Below, in pieces: positions 9,272-17,997 of a stretch of 64,000 nucleotides of DNA (the first letter of the stretch is position 1; every line of letters begins with the position of its first letter). The DNA is from Parasphingorhabdus cellanae (GTDB lineage: Bacteria; Pseudomonadota; Alphaproteobacteria; Sphingomonadales; Sphingomonadaceae). Below the pieces are notes generated by a model, which worked only from the letters and a program-made list of their open reading frames with translations, was not told the origin of the DNA and made no database searches. The position numbers and the translations under genes are program-made. The DNA lies in contig NZ_CP071794.1 in assembly GCF_017498565.1 (NCBI RefSeq), positions 310,001-374,000 on the forward strand. Direction: 5' to 3'.

Positions 9272-11034
9272 TGATAAATCAGTTCCCGAAAAACGTGAAA
9301 ATTGCTCTCACCTCAGCCTTGATTTCTCTACCTCTCGCTCCAGTGATGGCGCAAGATGGTGGGGCTGTGTTGTATAAAAGTTCTTCTGTGGCCAAAGATA
9401 TTCCATCCCAACTCAAGCGCAGTCAATCGGAGCATTATCGCGCGATTTTCAAGGCGATGGGCGGCAATCAATGGGATATGGCAAAAAATCTGATCGCTGA
9501 TGCGCCAACAGGTCCACTCAAATCCATTGCTCAAGCTGAATATTTCCTCGCCGCCAATTCCCCCCGCGCCGAATTGGGGCCGTTGCTGATATTGGTCAAT
9601 GAAGCACCACATATCCCGCAAGCAGCTCAATTGGGACGGCTCGCTAAGAAACGCGGTGCGCAGCTACTTCCAAACCTGCCGCAACGGCGCAATCTTTCCT
9701 ATGTCCCTGGCTTGCCGATCCGGAAAAAGCCTCGCGCGATCAAGACTAACAACGCGGCCAACGCTATTCGCGGGCGGATATTGAATTTCATTAAGAGTGA
9801 CAGCCCGCAATCAGGCGAGGCACTGCTTTTCGAGGCAGAGAATATCTTGTCCTCTGAAGTCCGCACGGAACTAGAACAAAGGATTGCTTGGTCTTACTAT
9901 ATCGAAAATGATGACAAATCTGCCCAGCGGATGGCACAGAAAGCGCAAAAAGGCAGCGGTCCCTGGGTTGTCCATGCGGATTGGGTTGCTGGACTGTCTT
10001 CATGGCGATTAAACGACTGCCGAACCGCTAGCGCCGCCTTTGACAATGTTGGTCGGCGTGCCGCCAATGCTGATTTACAAGCTGCCGGACTCTATTGGGG
10101 CGCGCGTTCAGACATTGTCTGCGGCCAACCCCAGAAAGCGCAAGGCAAGTTGCAAATGGCTGCCAAACGCAGTGACAGTTTTTACGGCCTCCTGTCCGCA
10201 CAAACGCTGGGCATGAATATCGCCAGTGCAAAATCCAGTGCTGGTTTCGCGAAAGGTGACTGGAAGACGCTGAAACAGCATGACAATGTCAAGGCAGCTA
10301 TAGCTCTAGTCGAAATTGGTGAGGAAAGTCTCGCTGATGAAGTTTTGCGGCATCAGGCGCGCATCGGGAATTCCAGCGATCATGCCGCGCTGTTAAAATT
10401 GTCGCGAGAATTAAACCTGCCCCGTACACAATTATGGCTGGCCCATCATGCGCCGCGCGGATTCAAACCAGATTCGCAAGCACGCTTCCCCGCTCCAAAA
10501 TGGAAGCCGGATGGAGGATGGCGCGTTGATCCTGCTCTTGTTTATGCGCACACACTTCAGGAGTCTGCATTCCGCAGCAAGGCAGTGAGTCCAGCCAATG
10601 CTATCGGTCTGATGCAGGTTCGCCCTGGAACAGCGGGCGATATCGCCCGTGCAAATGGTCGGAAATTTGAAAAGACCCAATTGTTCAAACCATCAACCAA
10701 TCTGGAATATGGCCAATCCTATCTTGAATATCTCGGCCGCTCATCGATTACCGGCGGCAAGCTTCCAAAGGTAGCGGCGGCATATAATGCTGGTCCCGGC
10801 TCGGTTCAGCGCTGGAATAACGAAATCAAGGATAATGGCGATCCATTGCTCTATATGGAAAGCATTCCCTATGTCGAAACGCGCGGCTATGTTTCGATCA
10901 TCTTGCGCAATTACTGGATGTATGAACAGCAGGCCGGGATTAAATCTGCCAGCCTTGGAACATTGGCGCAAAATAAATGGCCGGTATTTCCCAACAAACC
11001 GAGCAAAAGCAAAACACGCTTTACCGGTCAATAA
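9271..11034 (+). CDS. slt: Soluble lytic murein transglycosylase
   Basis: Periplasmic enzyme that cleaves the MurNAc-GlcNAc bond of peptidoglycan to give 1,6-anhydro ends. The long helical N-terminal superhelix is followed by a C-terminal goose-lysozyme-like domain with the catalytic Glu in HTLQESAFRSKAVSP, then AIGLMQVRPGTA and AAYNAGPGSV. I place the start at GTG 9271, which overlaps the upstream stop (TAGTG), has AAGGA at 9256-9260, and leaves a clean signal peptide ending in VMAQDGG; the mature protein is about 560 residues. A GTG at 9232 is possible but has poor spacing to its Shine-Dalgarno. Confidence 0.92.
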   Translation: MINQFPKNVKIALTSALISLPLAPVMAQDGGAVLYKSSSVAKDIPSQLKRSQSEHYRAIFKAMGGNQWDMAKNLIADAPTGPLKSIAQAEYFLAANSPRAELGPLLILVNEAPHIPQAAQLGRLAKKRGAQLLPNLPQRRNLSYVPGLPIRKKPRAIKTNNAANAIRGRILNFIKSDSPQSGEALLFEAENILSSEVRTELEQRIAWSYYIENDDKSAQRMAQKAQKGSGPWVVHADWVAGLSSWRLNDCRTASAAFDNVGRRAANADLQAAGLYWGARSDIVCGQPQKAQGKLQMAAKRSDSFYGLLSAQTLGMNIASAKSSAGFAKGDWKTLKQHDNVKAAIALVEIGEESLADEVLRHQARIGNSSDHAALLKLSRELNLPRTQLWLAHHAPRGFKPDSQARFPAPKWKPDGGWRVDPALVYAHTLQESAFRSKAVSPANAIGLMQVRPGTAGDIARANGRKFEKTQLFKPSTNLEYGQSYLEYLGRSSITGGKLPKVAAAYNAGPGSVQRWNNEIKDNGDPLLYMESIPYVETRGYVSIILRNYWMYEQQAGIKSASLGTLAQNKWPVFPNKPSKSKTRFTGQ

Positions 11035-11045
11035 ATACCGAAAGG

Positions 11046-11075
11046 TCCGGATGAGCCGATTAAGGCCCATCCGGA
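11046..11075. terminator. Hairpin between convergent slt and ahcY
   Basis: An 8-bp perfect stem (TCCGGATG / CATCCGGA) with a 14-base loop sits in the short gap between the convergent slt and ahcY genes. There is no long T-run on either side, so it may be a weak terminator or an mRNA 3'-end stabiliser. Confidence 0.45.
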
Positions 11076-11082
11076 TATTCAA

Positions 11083-12501
11083 TCAATAACGGTAATGATC
11101 TGGCTTGAACGGGCCTTCTGTCGGAACGCCGATATAATCGGCCTGTTCCTGAGACAATTTGGTCAGATTAACCCCAAGTTTGCTGAGATGTAGCTCGGCC
11201 ACTTTCTCATCAAGATGTTTTGGCAGAACATAAACGTCATTCTTATATTGTTCAGGCCGCAACCACAGTTCGATCTGCGCCATCACCTGATTGGTGAAGC
11301 TTGCTGACATCACAAAGCTTGGATGGCCAGTTGCACAGCCCAAATTCACCAAACGGCCCTGTGCCAATATGATTAGCTTCTTGCCATCGGGAAATTCAAC
11401 TTCGTCAACCTGTGGTTTGATTTCGGTCCATTTCATATTCTGGAGAGCAGCAATCTGGATCTCACTGTCGAAATGACCGATGTTACAGACAATCGCGCGA
11501 TCTTTCATGTCGCGCATGTGGTCAACGGTGATCACGTCCTTATTGCCCGTAGCGGTCACAAAGATATCGGCGCGCTTGGTCGCTTCCTCCATGGTCACAA
11601 CTTCATAGCCTTCCATTGAAGCCTGCAAAGCACAGATCGGGTCGACTTCGGTAACGATAACCCGGGCACCGCCGTTGCGAAGCGAGTCAGCAGACCCTTT
11701 ACCCACATCACCAAAGCCAGCGACACAAGCCACTTTACCAGCAAGCATAACATCGGTCGCACGGCGAACCGCATCTACCAAAGACTCTTTGCAGCCGTAG
11801 AGATTATCGAATTTGGACTTGGTAACACTGTCATTCACATTGATCGCGGGGAAAGGCAATTTGCCCTGCTTTGCGAGGTCATAGAGCCGGTGAACACCGG
11901 TGGTGGTTTCTTCCGAAACACCTTTGATGGTCTCAACCGTCTTCGTCAGATAGCCAGGGCGTTCCGCCAAAAAGCGCTTCAGTGTCGCAACGAAGACTTC
12001 TTCTTCCTCATTGTCAGGGGTGAACAATTCCTCGCCAGCCTCGACCCGTGCGCCCCAAAGTGCGAACATCGTAGCATCGCCGCCATCATCAAGAATGAGG
12101 TTGCAGGTCTCATCCTGACCCCAGTCAAAGATGCGCTCAACATAAGCCCAATATTCTTCCAGCGTCTCGCCTTTAATCGCGAATACTGGTGTCCCACCGG
12201 CAGCAATTGCTGCAGCCGCATGGTCCTGCGTTGAATAGATGTTACAAGAAGCCCAGCGAACCGTGGCACCCAATGCCAAAAGCGTTTCGATCAAAACCGC
12301 TGTCTGGATGGTCATGTGCAGCGAGCCGGTAATGCGTGCACCCTTAAGCGGTTGTTCTGCACCGAATTCTTCACGCAGAGCCATCAATCCTGGCATCTCG
12401 GTTTCGGCAATCTCTATTTCCTTACGACCAAAATCGGCAAGGGAGATGTCCTTGATGATATAATCCTGGTTTGCTGTATCTGCTGCGGTAGCCACATTCA
12501 T
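11083..12501 (-). CDS. ahcY: Adenosylhomocysteinase (S-adenosyl-L-homocysteine hydrolase)
   Basis: Cytosolic NAD-dependent enzyme that splits S-adenosylhomocysteine into adenosine and homocysteine, relieving product inhibition of methyltransferases. Diagnostic blocks are [16 protein letters not shown], the NAD-binding [13 protein letters not shown], and the C-terminal PDHYRY. I take the start at ATG 12501 because AAGGAGA lies just upstream and the protein (472 residues) then matches the family; the reading from 12546 adds an Arg-rich leader with no support. Upstream lies a GC-rich hairpin and a 26-base palindrome that is a good operator candidate. Confidence 0.97.
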   Translation of the reverse strand: MNVATAADTANQDYIIKDISLADFGRKEIEIAETEMPGLMALREEFGAEQPLKGARITGSLHMTIQTAVLIETLLALGATVRWASCNIYSTQDHAAAAIAAGGTPVFAIKGETLEEYWAYVERIFDWGQDETCNLILDDGGDATMFALWGARVEAGEELFTPDNEEEEVFVATLKRFLAERPGYLTKTVETIKGVSEETTTGVHRLYDLAKQGKLPFPAINVNDSVTKSKFDNLYGCKESLVDAVRRATDVMLAGKVACVAGFGDVGKGSADSLRNGGARVIVTEVDPICALQASMEGYEVVTMEEATKRADIFVTATGNKDVITVDHMRDMKDRAIVCNIGHFDSEIQIAALQNMKWTEIKPQVDEVEFPDGKKLIILAQGRLVNLGCATGHPSFVMSASFTNQVMAQIELWLRPEQYKNDVYVLPKHLDEKVAELHLSKLGVNLTKLSQEQADYIGVPTEGPFKPDHYRY

Positions 12502-12580
12502 TCTCCTTGAAAGACGAAGCGCCGCCCGGTGAAACCGGCGCGGCAATTGCGCAATCTCTACAGTTTCTGGGCTTGGGAAG

Positions 12581-12606
12581 CAAATATAAAGATGTCTTTA
12601 TATTTG
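12581..12606. promoter_or_regulatory. Perfect 26-base palindrome upstream of ahcY
   Basis: Two 12-base arms (CAAATATAAAGA and its complement) flank a TG centre, 80 bases upstream of the ahcY start. The element is AT-rich in a GC-moderate background. A core like ATAAAGA-N2-TCTTTAT resembles what I recall for an ArsR-type S-adenosylhomocysteine-responsive repressor in alphaproteobacteria, but this link is inference. It could act on ahcY and perhaps on nothing else, because the flanking yqgE gene points the same way and ends at 12660. Confidence 0.6.
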
Positions 12607-12659
12607 TAATATAATTATTCATACGCGTTGAATGGCGTAACTATCTCACAGGCAATGTT

Positions 12660-13220
12660 TTAAGCGCTGCCAAACTGACCCGACAGCATATTCGGATCAA
12701 TGCCCTGTGCTTTCCAGGCCATTTCCCATTTGTCCTTCGCGCGGGTTTCGTAGAGCCACTCAGGCTCACCCTGCGCAATCGACCATCCATTCTGGGTCAG
12801 TTCGGTTTCCAATTGCCCTGCCCCCCAGCCAGAATAGCCGAGCGCTGCGATCCATTTTTTGGGCCCGCGATCTTTGGCAATGGCCCCCAATATATCAAGC
12901 GAACTGCTTAATCCCCAACGGTCGCCAACCTGCAGTGTATCCGATAAATTAAAATCAAGGCTATGGAGTATGAAACCACGGTGCATCTCCACTGGTCCTC
13001 CCACGAAAACATTGCGATCCTTCAAACTATCCGGCTCTATATCAAACTGCTCCAATATACCGTGAAAGCTGATGTCGGCCGATGTCTCCCCGATATTGAT
13101 CCCCAGCGCGCCATGTTCATCGTGAGAACAAAGGGCTATAATGGAGCGAGAAAATCGCGGATCGGCCATGCCCGGCGTTGCGAGCAGAAACTGACCAGAA
13201 AAATAGCGGGGACTATCCAT
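12660..13220 (-). CDS. YqgE/AlgH family protein (UPF0301)
   Basis: A 186-residue member of the YqgE/AlgH family. Members have been linked to alginate regulation in Pseudomonas, but the biochemical role is not established. Family blocks seen are FLLATPGMADPRFSRSII near the N-terminus, the NVFVGGPVEM strand in the middle and LGYSGWGAGQLETEL in the C-terminal half. It is a single gene, transcribed away from the peroxiredoxin gene with which it shares a 170-base upstream region that holds a direct repeat. Confidence 0.92.
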   Translation of the reverse strand: MDSPRYFSGQFLLATPGMADPRFSRSIIALCSHDEHGALGINIGETSADISFHGILEQFDIEPDSLKDRNVFVGGPVEMHRGFILHSLDFNLSDTLQVGDRWGLSSSLDILGAIAKDRGPKKWIAALGYSGWGAGQLETELTQNGWSIAQGEPEWLYETRAKDKWEMAWKAQGIDPNMLSGQFGSA

Positions 13221-13258
13221 CGGCCAAGCATAAGGAAGTTATCGCGTCCTGCCCATGG

Positions 13259-13290
13259 CAAATTCGATAAAGTGCACCAAATTCGATAAA
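13259..13290. repeat. Direct repeat between yqgE and peroxiredoxin genes
   Basis: The 13-base sequence CAAATTCGATAAA occurs at 13259-13271 and again at 13278-13290, a 19-base period, in the region shared by two divergent genes. It may be a tandem binding site for a regulator, but no known consensus is matched. Confidence 0.5.
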
Positions 13291-13390
13291 CCGAGCATTA
13301 TCATTACATTGCTTGCAATTTCATGATCCTGTCACCACAAATGAATAGGACATACCGATATTTCACAAAGATCCCAAAAGGAGCAATGAT

Positions 13391-13867
13391 ATGATCAATA
13401 AAGGCGATAAAATACCGGAAGTAAACCTGGTAAAAGCAACGGAAAACGGCCCGGAGCAAGTTAGCTCTTCGGATTATTTTGCGGGCAAGAAAGTCGCTCT
13501 CTTCTCCGTTCCTGGTGCCTATACACCGACCTGTTCAGCCAAGCATTTGCCCGGCTATGTCGAAAAGGCCGACGCGCTGAAAGCCAAAGGCGTTGACGAG
13601 ATTGCCTGCACCGCGGTCAATGACGCTTTCGTCCTCGGCGCCTGGAACAAGGATGCCGGATCCGAAGACGTTACCATGCTGGCCGATGGCAATGGCGATT
13701 TTGCCAAAGCGATTGGTCTTGAGATGGATGGTTCCGGCTTTGGTCTGGGCACCCGTGGCCAGCGTTTCTCGATGATCGTCAATGACGGTGTGGTTGAAGA
13801 ACTGAATGTCGAAGCACCCGGCGATTTCAAAGTCAGCGCTGCCGACTATATGCTCGACCAGCTTTAA
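13391..13867 (+). CDS. Peroxiredoxin, Prx5 / glutaredoxin-dependent type
   Basis: A 158-residue thiol peroxidase that reduces H2O2 and organic hydroperoxides. The peroxidatic Cys48 lies in the family motif VPGAYTPTCSAKHLPGY, and downstream come ACTAVNDAFVLGAW and GLGTRGQRFSMIV, which mark the Prx5 subfamily. Such enzymes usually use glutathione/glutaredoxin as reductant. An AAGGAG Shine-Dalgarno lies upstream of the ATG. It is monocistronic, ended by a strong terminator. Confidence 0.95.
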   Translation: MINKGDKIPEVNLVKATENGPEQVSSSDYFAGKKVALFSVPGAYTPTCSAKHLPGYVEKADALKAKGVDEIACTAVNDAFVLGAWNKDAGSEDVTMLADGNGDFAKAIGLEMDGSGFGLGTRGQRFSMIVNDGVVEELNVEAPGDFKVSAADYMLDQL

Positions 13868-13883
13868 CTCGGGTCAAATGATC

Positions 13884-13921
13884 AAAAACCGACGGGAGCA
13901 TATGTCTCCCGCCGGTTTTTT
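13884..13921. terminator. Bidirectional rho-independent terminator
   Basis: A GC-rich stem (ACCGACGGGAG / CTCCCGCCGGT, one mismatch) with loop CATATGT is flanked by A-run and T-run, giving a T-tract on either strand. It serves the peroxiredoxin gene and the convergent M2 peptidase gene. Confidence 0.88.
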
Positions 13922-13926
13922 AATGC

Positions 13927-15744
13927 CTACCAACCGCATGATTTGCCCTTATTCTCCTTTTTCAGCCAATCCATCAGCGGCTCAAAATAGCTGATCATTG
14001 CTGACCCATCCATTTCGCGCGTGCCGGTAAAGGCTTCCAGGGCATCCGGCCAAGGCTTGGATGCGCCGAGTTCCAGCATCGCGTTCAGCTTCGCACCGAC
14101 TTCTTGGTTGCCATAGAAGGAACAGCGATGCAGCGGCCCTTCCCAGCCGGCGGCGTCGCAGGCGGCTTTGTAGAATTGGAATTGCAGGATCCGCGCAAGA
14201 AAATAGCGCGAATAAGGTGTATTGCCCGGGATATGATATTTTGCGCCGGGGTCAAAAGCTTCGGCGGGCCGATCAACCGGCGGCGTGATACCCTGATATT
14301 GCAATTTCAGATCATGCCATGCCTGTGTATATTCTGCCGGTTGAATATCGCCGGAGAAAACCTGCCAGCGCCATTTGTCGACCAAAAGACCAAAGGGCAG
14401 GAACGCAACCTTGTCCATCGCCTGACGCAGCAGCAGACCGACATCCTTGTCCTCACTTGGCACCTTGTCCGCGTCCAACAGGCCAACCTGCACCAGATAT
14501 TCCGGTGTGATCGACAGGGCAATCATATCACCAATGGCTTCGTGAAACCCGTCATTGGCACCATCGAGATGGAGATAGCTCTTGTCGTTATAGGCGCGCT
14601 GATAATAGTTATGGCCGAGCTCGTGATGGATGGTGACAAAATCATCGCCATTCACCTTGATGCACATCTTGATCCGGATATCGTCGACATTGTCGATATT
14701 CCAGGCACTGGCATGACAGACCACTTCGCGGTCCGCCGGCTTGGTAAATTGCGAGCGGGTATAGAATGTTTCGGGCAGCGGCTCAAAACCCAAAGAAGAA
14801 AAGAACCCTTCGCCAGCCTTGACCATTTTCATGGCATCATAGCCTTTGGCCTTCAACAATTCGGTCGTGTCGAAGCCGATATCGCCAGCGCCTTCGGGAG
14901 CGACGATTTCATAGATATTGCCCCATTCCTGTGCCCACATATTACCGAGCAGGTCGGCACGGATCGGGCCGGTTTTGGCCTGCACTTCATCGCCATATTT
15001 TTCATTGAGCTTGTCGCGCGTGTAGCAATGCAGCTCGTCGTACAGCGGCTTGACCTGAGACCATAGCTTATCGGTCAGCTTGGCAAAATCATCCGCCGGC
15101 ATGTCATAGCCGGAGCGCCACATGGCACCGACATCGGCAAAGCCCAATTCTTTGGCGCCTTCATTGGCAATCTCGACCATACGGGCATAATCATCCTTCA
15201 TCGGCGCGCCGACATTGCTGTGCCAGCTTTCCCACATTTCCGAAAGTTCGTCCGGATTGCGGTTGGTGCCCATGGCGGCTTCGATGTCGGAGCCGTTAAT
15301 CTCTTTGCCGTTCAAGGTGCCTTTACCTTTGCCATAGGCCGAGTTCAGCTTGGTCGCGATCGTGTTGAGTTCGGTGGCTGCGCCTTCGGTCGTTGGCGCG
15401 GGAAGCACAATGCCGCCGCGCAGCTTGTCAAGCTTACGCGTGGTCACGGCATCCAGCCCCTGGACATCGTTATATTTGGCAGCATCAATGGCGGCCTGCA
15501 CCGACATGGTTGTACTTTCCGCGCCAATTTTGGCCGCTAGCGCGTCGGTATCCTCATTGATATAGGTAGAATTAATCCAATATGTCCGCGCCGCATCAAG
15601 CGAGAAATCGAACATCTTCTTTTCGGTTTCATCAACAAATTTCTTGGCGTCTTCGGCGGTTGGATTTGCCCCTTCATCTTGGGCATAAACGGGCGCGCTG
15701 ACAGCAATGGCGGCCAGGGCGATGATCGAAGCGGCAGTTTTCAT
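13927..15744 (-). CDS. M2-family metallopeptidase (angiotensin-converting-enzyme-like dipeptidyl carboxypeptidase)
   Basis: A 605-residue exported zinc peptidase that removes C-terminal dipeptides. An N-terminal signal peptide (MKTAASIIALAAIAVSAPVYAQ) targets it to the periplasm; the zinc-binding helix reads TIHHELGHNYY with the HExxH motif, followed about 25 residues later by GFHEAIGDM, which supplies the third ligand. The C-terminal FYKAACDAAG and chloride-site-like sequences fit the family. It ends at the shared bidirectional terminator and looks monocistronic. Confidence 0.95.
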   Translation of the reverse strand: MKTAASIIALAAIAVSAPVYAQDEGANPTAEDAKKFVDETEKKMFDFSLDAARTYWINSTYINEDTDALAAKIGAESTTMSVQAAIDAAKYNDVQGLDAVTTRKLDKLRGGIVLPAPTTEGAATELNTIATKLNSAYGKGKGTLNGKEINGSDIEAAMGTNRNPDELSEMWESWHSNVGAPMKDDYARMVEIANEGAKELGFADVGAMWRSGYDMPADDFAKLTDKLWSQVKPLYDELHCYTRDKLNEKYGDEVQAKTGPIRADLLGNMWAQEWGNIYEIVAPEGAGDIGFDTTELLKAKGYDAMKMVKAGEGFFSSLGFEPLPETFYTRSQFTKPADREVVCHASAWNIDNVDDIRIKMCIKVNGDDFVTIHHELGHNYYQRAYNDKSYLHLDGANDGFHEAIGDMIALSITPEYLVQVGLLDADKVPSEDKDVGLLLRQAMDKVAFLPFGLLVDKWRWQVFSGDIQPAEYTQAWHDLKLQYQGITPPVDRPAEAFDPGAKYHIPGNTPYSRYFLARILQFQFYKAACDAAGWEGPLHRCSFYGNQEVGAKLNAMLELGASKPWPDALEAFTGTREMDGSAMISYFEPLMDWLKKENKGKSCGW

Positions 15745-15801
15745 GATATATCCTCTGTGGCTTTTTATTTTGGTATGAATTGAAACTTTATCCCGGAACC
15801 G

Positions 15802-16329
15802 TCAAGCGCGTCTTTCCCGTCTGCGCCATAGCAGCGCGGCGATCATGCCGATCGTGCCGATAATCCAGGTCGCAATTTTCGGCGGTCGTGCGAAAGCAGC
15901 GATACCGGCCAGCGTGTCGCTACCTTGTTCCTGCAGAACCTGTGTGATCTGGCTGAGCGTTTCGATATAGTCGAACAGGCCGAACAGAAAATAGGTCAGC
16001 ACCATGAACAGGCCGAGCTTTTTAAGCGATGGCGACTGTGCTTCCTGCCATAGCAGCCGACCACCAATTATCCCGCCAATAGTGTAGAGACCGATGAACA
16101 CAAGATCGGTGGCCATCGACCATGCGGCATAGTTCATCTGTCCCGCCGCTGCCCAGCTTTGCTGTATGGCATCGACCCGTTCGGCCGTCGCCGCGCTTTG
16201 GTGATCAAGGATCCCGGTTGGCGCTACGTCGGTGATCAGCGGCCCGCTGGTCAGCACATTGAACAGGAATACCGCCAGTCCGCCGAGCCAGAAAATCCAG
16301 AAATTACGCCAGTTTAGATATCGCGGCAT
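15802..16329 (-). CDS. Small integral membrane protein, function unknown
   Basis: A 175-residue protein with about four hydrophobic segments (near residues 8-26, 72-96, 106-126 and 146-166) and a positively charged C-terminus. I do not recognise a named family. The start at ATG 16329 is preceded by GGGGAGAAC; the longer reading from 16500 would run through the end of the neighbouring hydrolase gene. It lies 14 bases downstream of that hydrolase on the same strand, so they are probably cotranscribed. Confidence 0.75.
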   Translation of the reverse strand: MPRYLNWRNFWIFWLGGLAVFLFNVLTSGPLITDVAPTGILDHQSAATAERVDAIQQSWAAAGQMNYAAWSMATDLVFIGLYTIGGIIGGRLLWQEAQSPSLKKLGLFMVLTYFLFGLFDYIETLSQITQVLQEQGSDTLAGIAAFARPPKIATWIIGTIGMIAALLWRRRERRA

Positions 16330-16343
16330 TGTTTTGTTCTCCC

Positions 16344-17105
16344 CTATATTTCCCCGCTCAAAAACCGCAGCATCTCCTGTGCCATTTCCGGTTTTGTAAC
16401 ACTGCTCATATGCGTGCCGGGCACCGCGATATGATGTCCATTCGGTAACAGGTCCGCCAGCGCGTCGGGATCGCCATTGTCGCGATCTTCCGATCCGCAA
16501 AGAACCAATGTCGGCGTTGTGATTGTCTCGATCGCCTTTGGCTGCATATCCGAAAATGTCTTGAGCAAATGTGCAGCAGCGACGGTATCGATTTTCTGGC
16601 TTTTCATGAACTGGATCGCCATCCAGTGCGGATCACCGCGCTTTGCCGTGTCGCGCAGTTCGATGGCCTCCAGGAAAAAGCCCTGCCGCCTATCCCATCC
16701 CGCCAAGCCTTCCAAGCCCATGCCCGCAAGGATGGCTTTTCCCGGCGTAATGTCGGTGGTGAGCAGTTTCGCGGTTGTCCGAGCACCCAGCGAGAAACCG
16801 CCCAGATCATATTCCGGGAGATCGAGATGATCGATGAGCGCCAAGGCATCCTTGATCAGCACATCGTCCGGATAAGCGTCGGCATCATGCGGTGCCTCGC
16901 TTTGGCCATGGGCGCGCAGGTCAGGCATGATCACCCGGAAACCCGCCTCCGCTAGGCTTCCGGCATGACCGAACTTGATCCAGTTGGTCTCTGCATTGGA
17001 GAAAAGCCCGTGGAGCAGGATGACAGGCTTTCCCTGTCCGATTTCATGTATTTTCAGTTTCACCCCGTCAAAGGAGGAGAAGTCCCAGCTCGAATTAAGC
17101 GTCAT
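16344..17105 (-). CDS. Alpha/beta hydrolase
   Basis: A 253-residue serine hydrolase of the alpha/beta fold. The oxyanion region reads PVILLHGLFSN, the nucleophile elbow is GGFSLGAR with Ser near residue 104, an acid candidate lies in LCGSEDRDNGDP, and the catalytic His in VPGTHMSSV. No signal peptide is visible, so it is likely cytosolic. The substrate cannot be read from the sequence; family members include esterases and C-C bond hydrolases. Its start codon overlaps the stop of the first GFA gene (shared base 17105). Confidence 0.88.
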   Translation of the reverse strand: MTLNSSWDFSSFDGVKLKIHEIGQGKPVILLHGLFSNAETNWIKFGHAGSLAEAGFRVIMPDLRAHGQSEAPHDADAYPDDVLIKDALALIDHLDLPEYDLGGFSLGARTTAKLLTTDITPGKAILAGMGLEGLAGWDRRQGFFLEAIELRDTAKRGDPHWMAIQFMKSQKIDTVAAAHLLKTFSDMQPKAIETITTPTLVLCGSEDRDNGDPDALADLLPNGHHIAVPGTHMSSVTKPEMAQEMLRFLSGEI

Positions 17106-17551
17106 CAGTCAGGTATCTTTCCGGTTGCGTTCATCCAACGATCAACGAGTGGTTTATAATCATCAGCGCGCTTGCGGGGCAGACCTGATGTGTCGATCCA
17201 TGCTTCGTGAAGACTCTCGACGCCGAAATGATGTTTCGGTTTAAAGTCCGAAGGGTCATCGAAAGACCCTATGGTCAGATCGCAATATTCCCCGTCCTCA
17301 AATTCGAAACCCAGAGGCGTTCCGCATTTTCGACAATAGGGCCGCCGAGCGATGGGTGAGCTTTTGAAATAATCCGGTTTACCTTTACTCCATTGTCTGT
17401 CCGTTTTTTTTAGACTGACAAACGCTATGGATACTCCGCCAGTCGCTCTCTGACACATCCGGCAATGGCACAGATACGCTTCATCCGGTTCCACTTCGGC
17501 CTGATAACGGACAGCACCGCATTGACAACCGCCGCTCTTAGTTTGTGCCAT
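17105..17551 (-). CDS. GFA-family zinc protein (copy 1 of 3)
   Basis: A 148-residue protein of the glutathione-dependent formaldehyde-activating enzyme (GFA/CENP-V) fold. Zinc-binding cysteines are visible in GGCQCGAVRY at the N-terminus, CHCRMCQRATGG near residue 32, and YCRKCGTPLGF near residue 72. Whether such stand-alone members act on S-hydroxymethyl-glutathione is not settled for the family. It is the last of three tandem GFA genes and is joined by single-base overlaps to both neighbours. Confidence 0.9.
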   Translation of the reverse strand: MAQTKSGGCQCGAVRYQAEVEPDEAYLCHCRMCQRATGGVSIAFVSLKKTDRQWSKGKPDYFKSSPIARRPYCRKCGTPLGFEFEDGEYCDLTIGSFDDPSDFKPKHHFGVESLHEAWIDTSGLPRKRADDYKPLVDRWMNATGKIPD

Positions 17552-17997
17552 TACCGCTGCCCCAAATTATTGCGCCAGGCGAGTACATCGTCCGGCTGTG
17601 TCTGATATTGATCGGTTTTCGGGTCGAGCATGATGCCAGCCTGCTTTTTGGAAACCCATAAATGGCCGACGGGTGCGATGTCTCCCGAGTGATCCAAGGT
17701 CCCGACCTTCAGCGTTATCGCCGTCGGTGGATTGCTCCCGCTATGCCACAGCCGCGTGCCGCAATCGCCGCAGAAATAGTTATATTTCGGTTTCCCGCTA
17801 TGTGCGACGGTTTCCAAAACTTTCGGCGTGCCGGTCACCGTCAAAGCATCATAGGCCAAGGGAATGGACATTGAAAAGGCGCTTGCGCTCTGCTTCTTGC
17901 ACTCCCCGCAATGGCAGGCATAAGCGGGCGGTATCGAACCGCTGAGCCGATAGCGCACCGCACCGCATTGGCAGCCTCCGGCATAGGTATCAGTCAT
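17551..17997 (-). CDS. GFA-family zinc protein (copy 2 of 3)
   Basis: A 148-residue GFA-fold protein with GGCQCGAVRYRL, CHCGECKKQSAS and FCGDCGTRLW zinc-ligand blocks. The ATG at 17997 overlaps the stop of copy 3 (ATGA), which is why I reject the longer reading from 18081. Its sequence is closer to copy 3 than to copy 1 in the C-terminal WVSKKQ block, so at least one duplication is likely. Role unknown beyond the fold. Confidence 0.9.
   Translation of the reverse strand: MTDTYAGGCQCGAVRYRLSGSIPPAYACHCGECKKQSASAFSMSIPLAYDALTVTGTPKVLETVAHSGKPKYNYFCGDCGTRLWHSGSNPPTAITLKVGTLDHSGDIAPVGHLWVSKKQAGIMLDPKTDQYQTQPDDVLAWRNNLGQR

Noticed and set aside
12507..12580. SAH or SAM riboswitch before ahcY
   Set aside because: A GC-rich stem is present, but I could not match the conserved core of known SAM or SAH riboswitches; the palindrome is a better regulatory candidate.
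14104..15066. 320-codon plus-strand frame opposite the M2 peptidase
   Set aside because: Antisense to a conserved zinc peptidase; no recognised domain.
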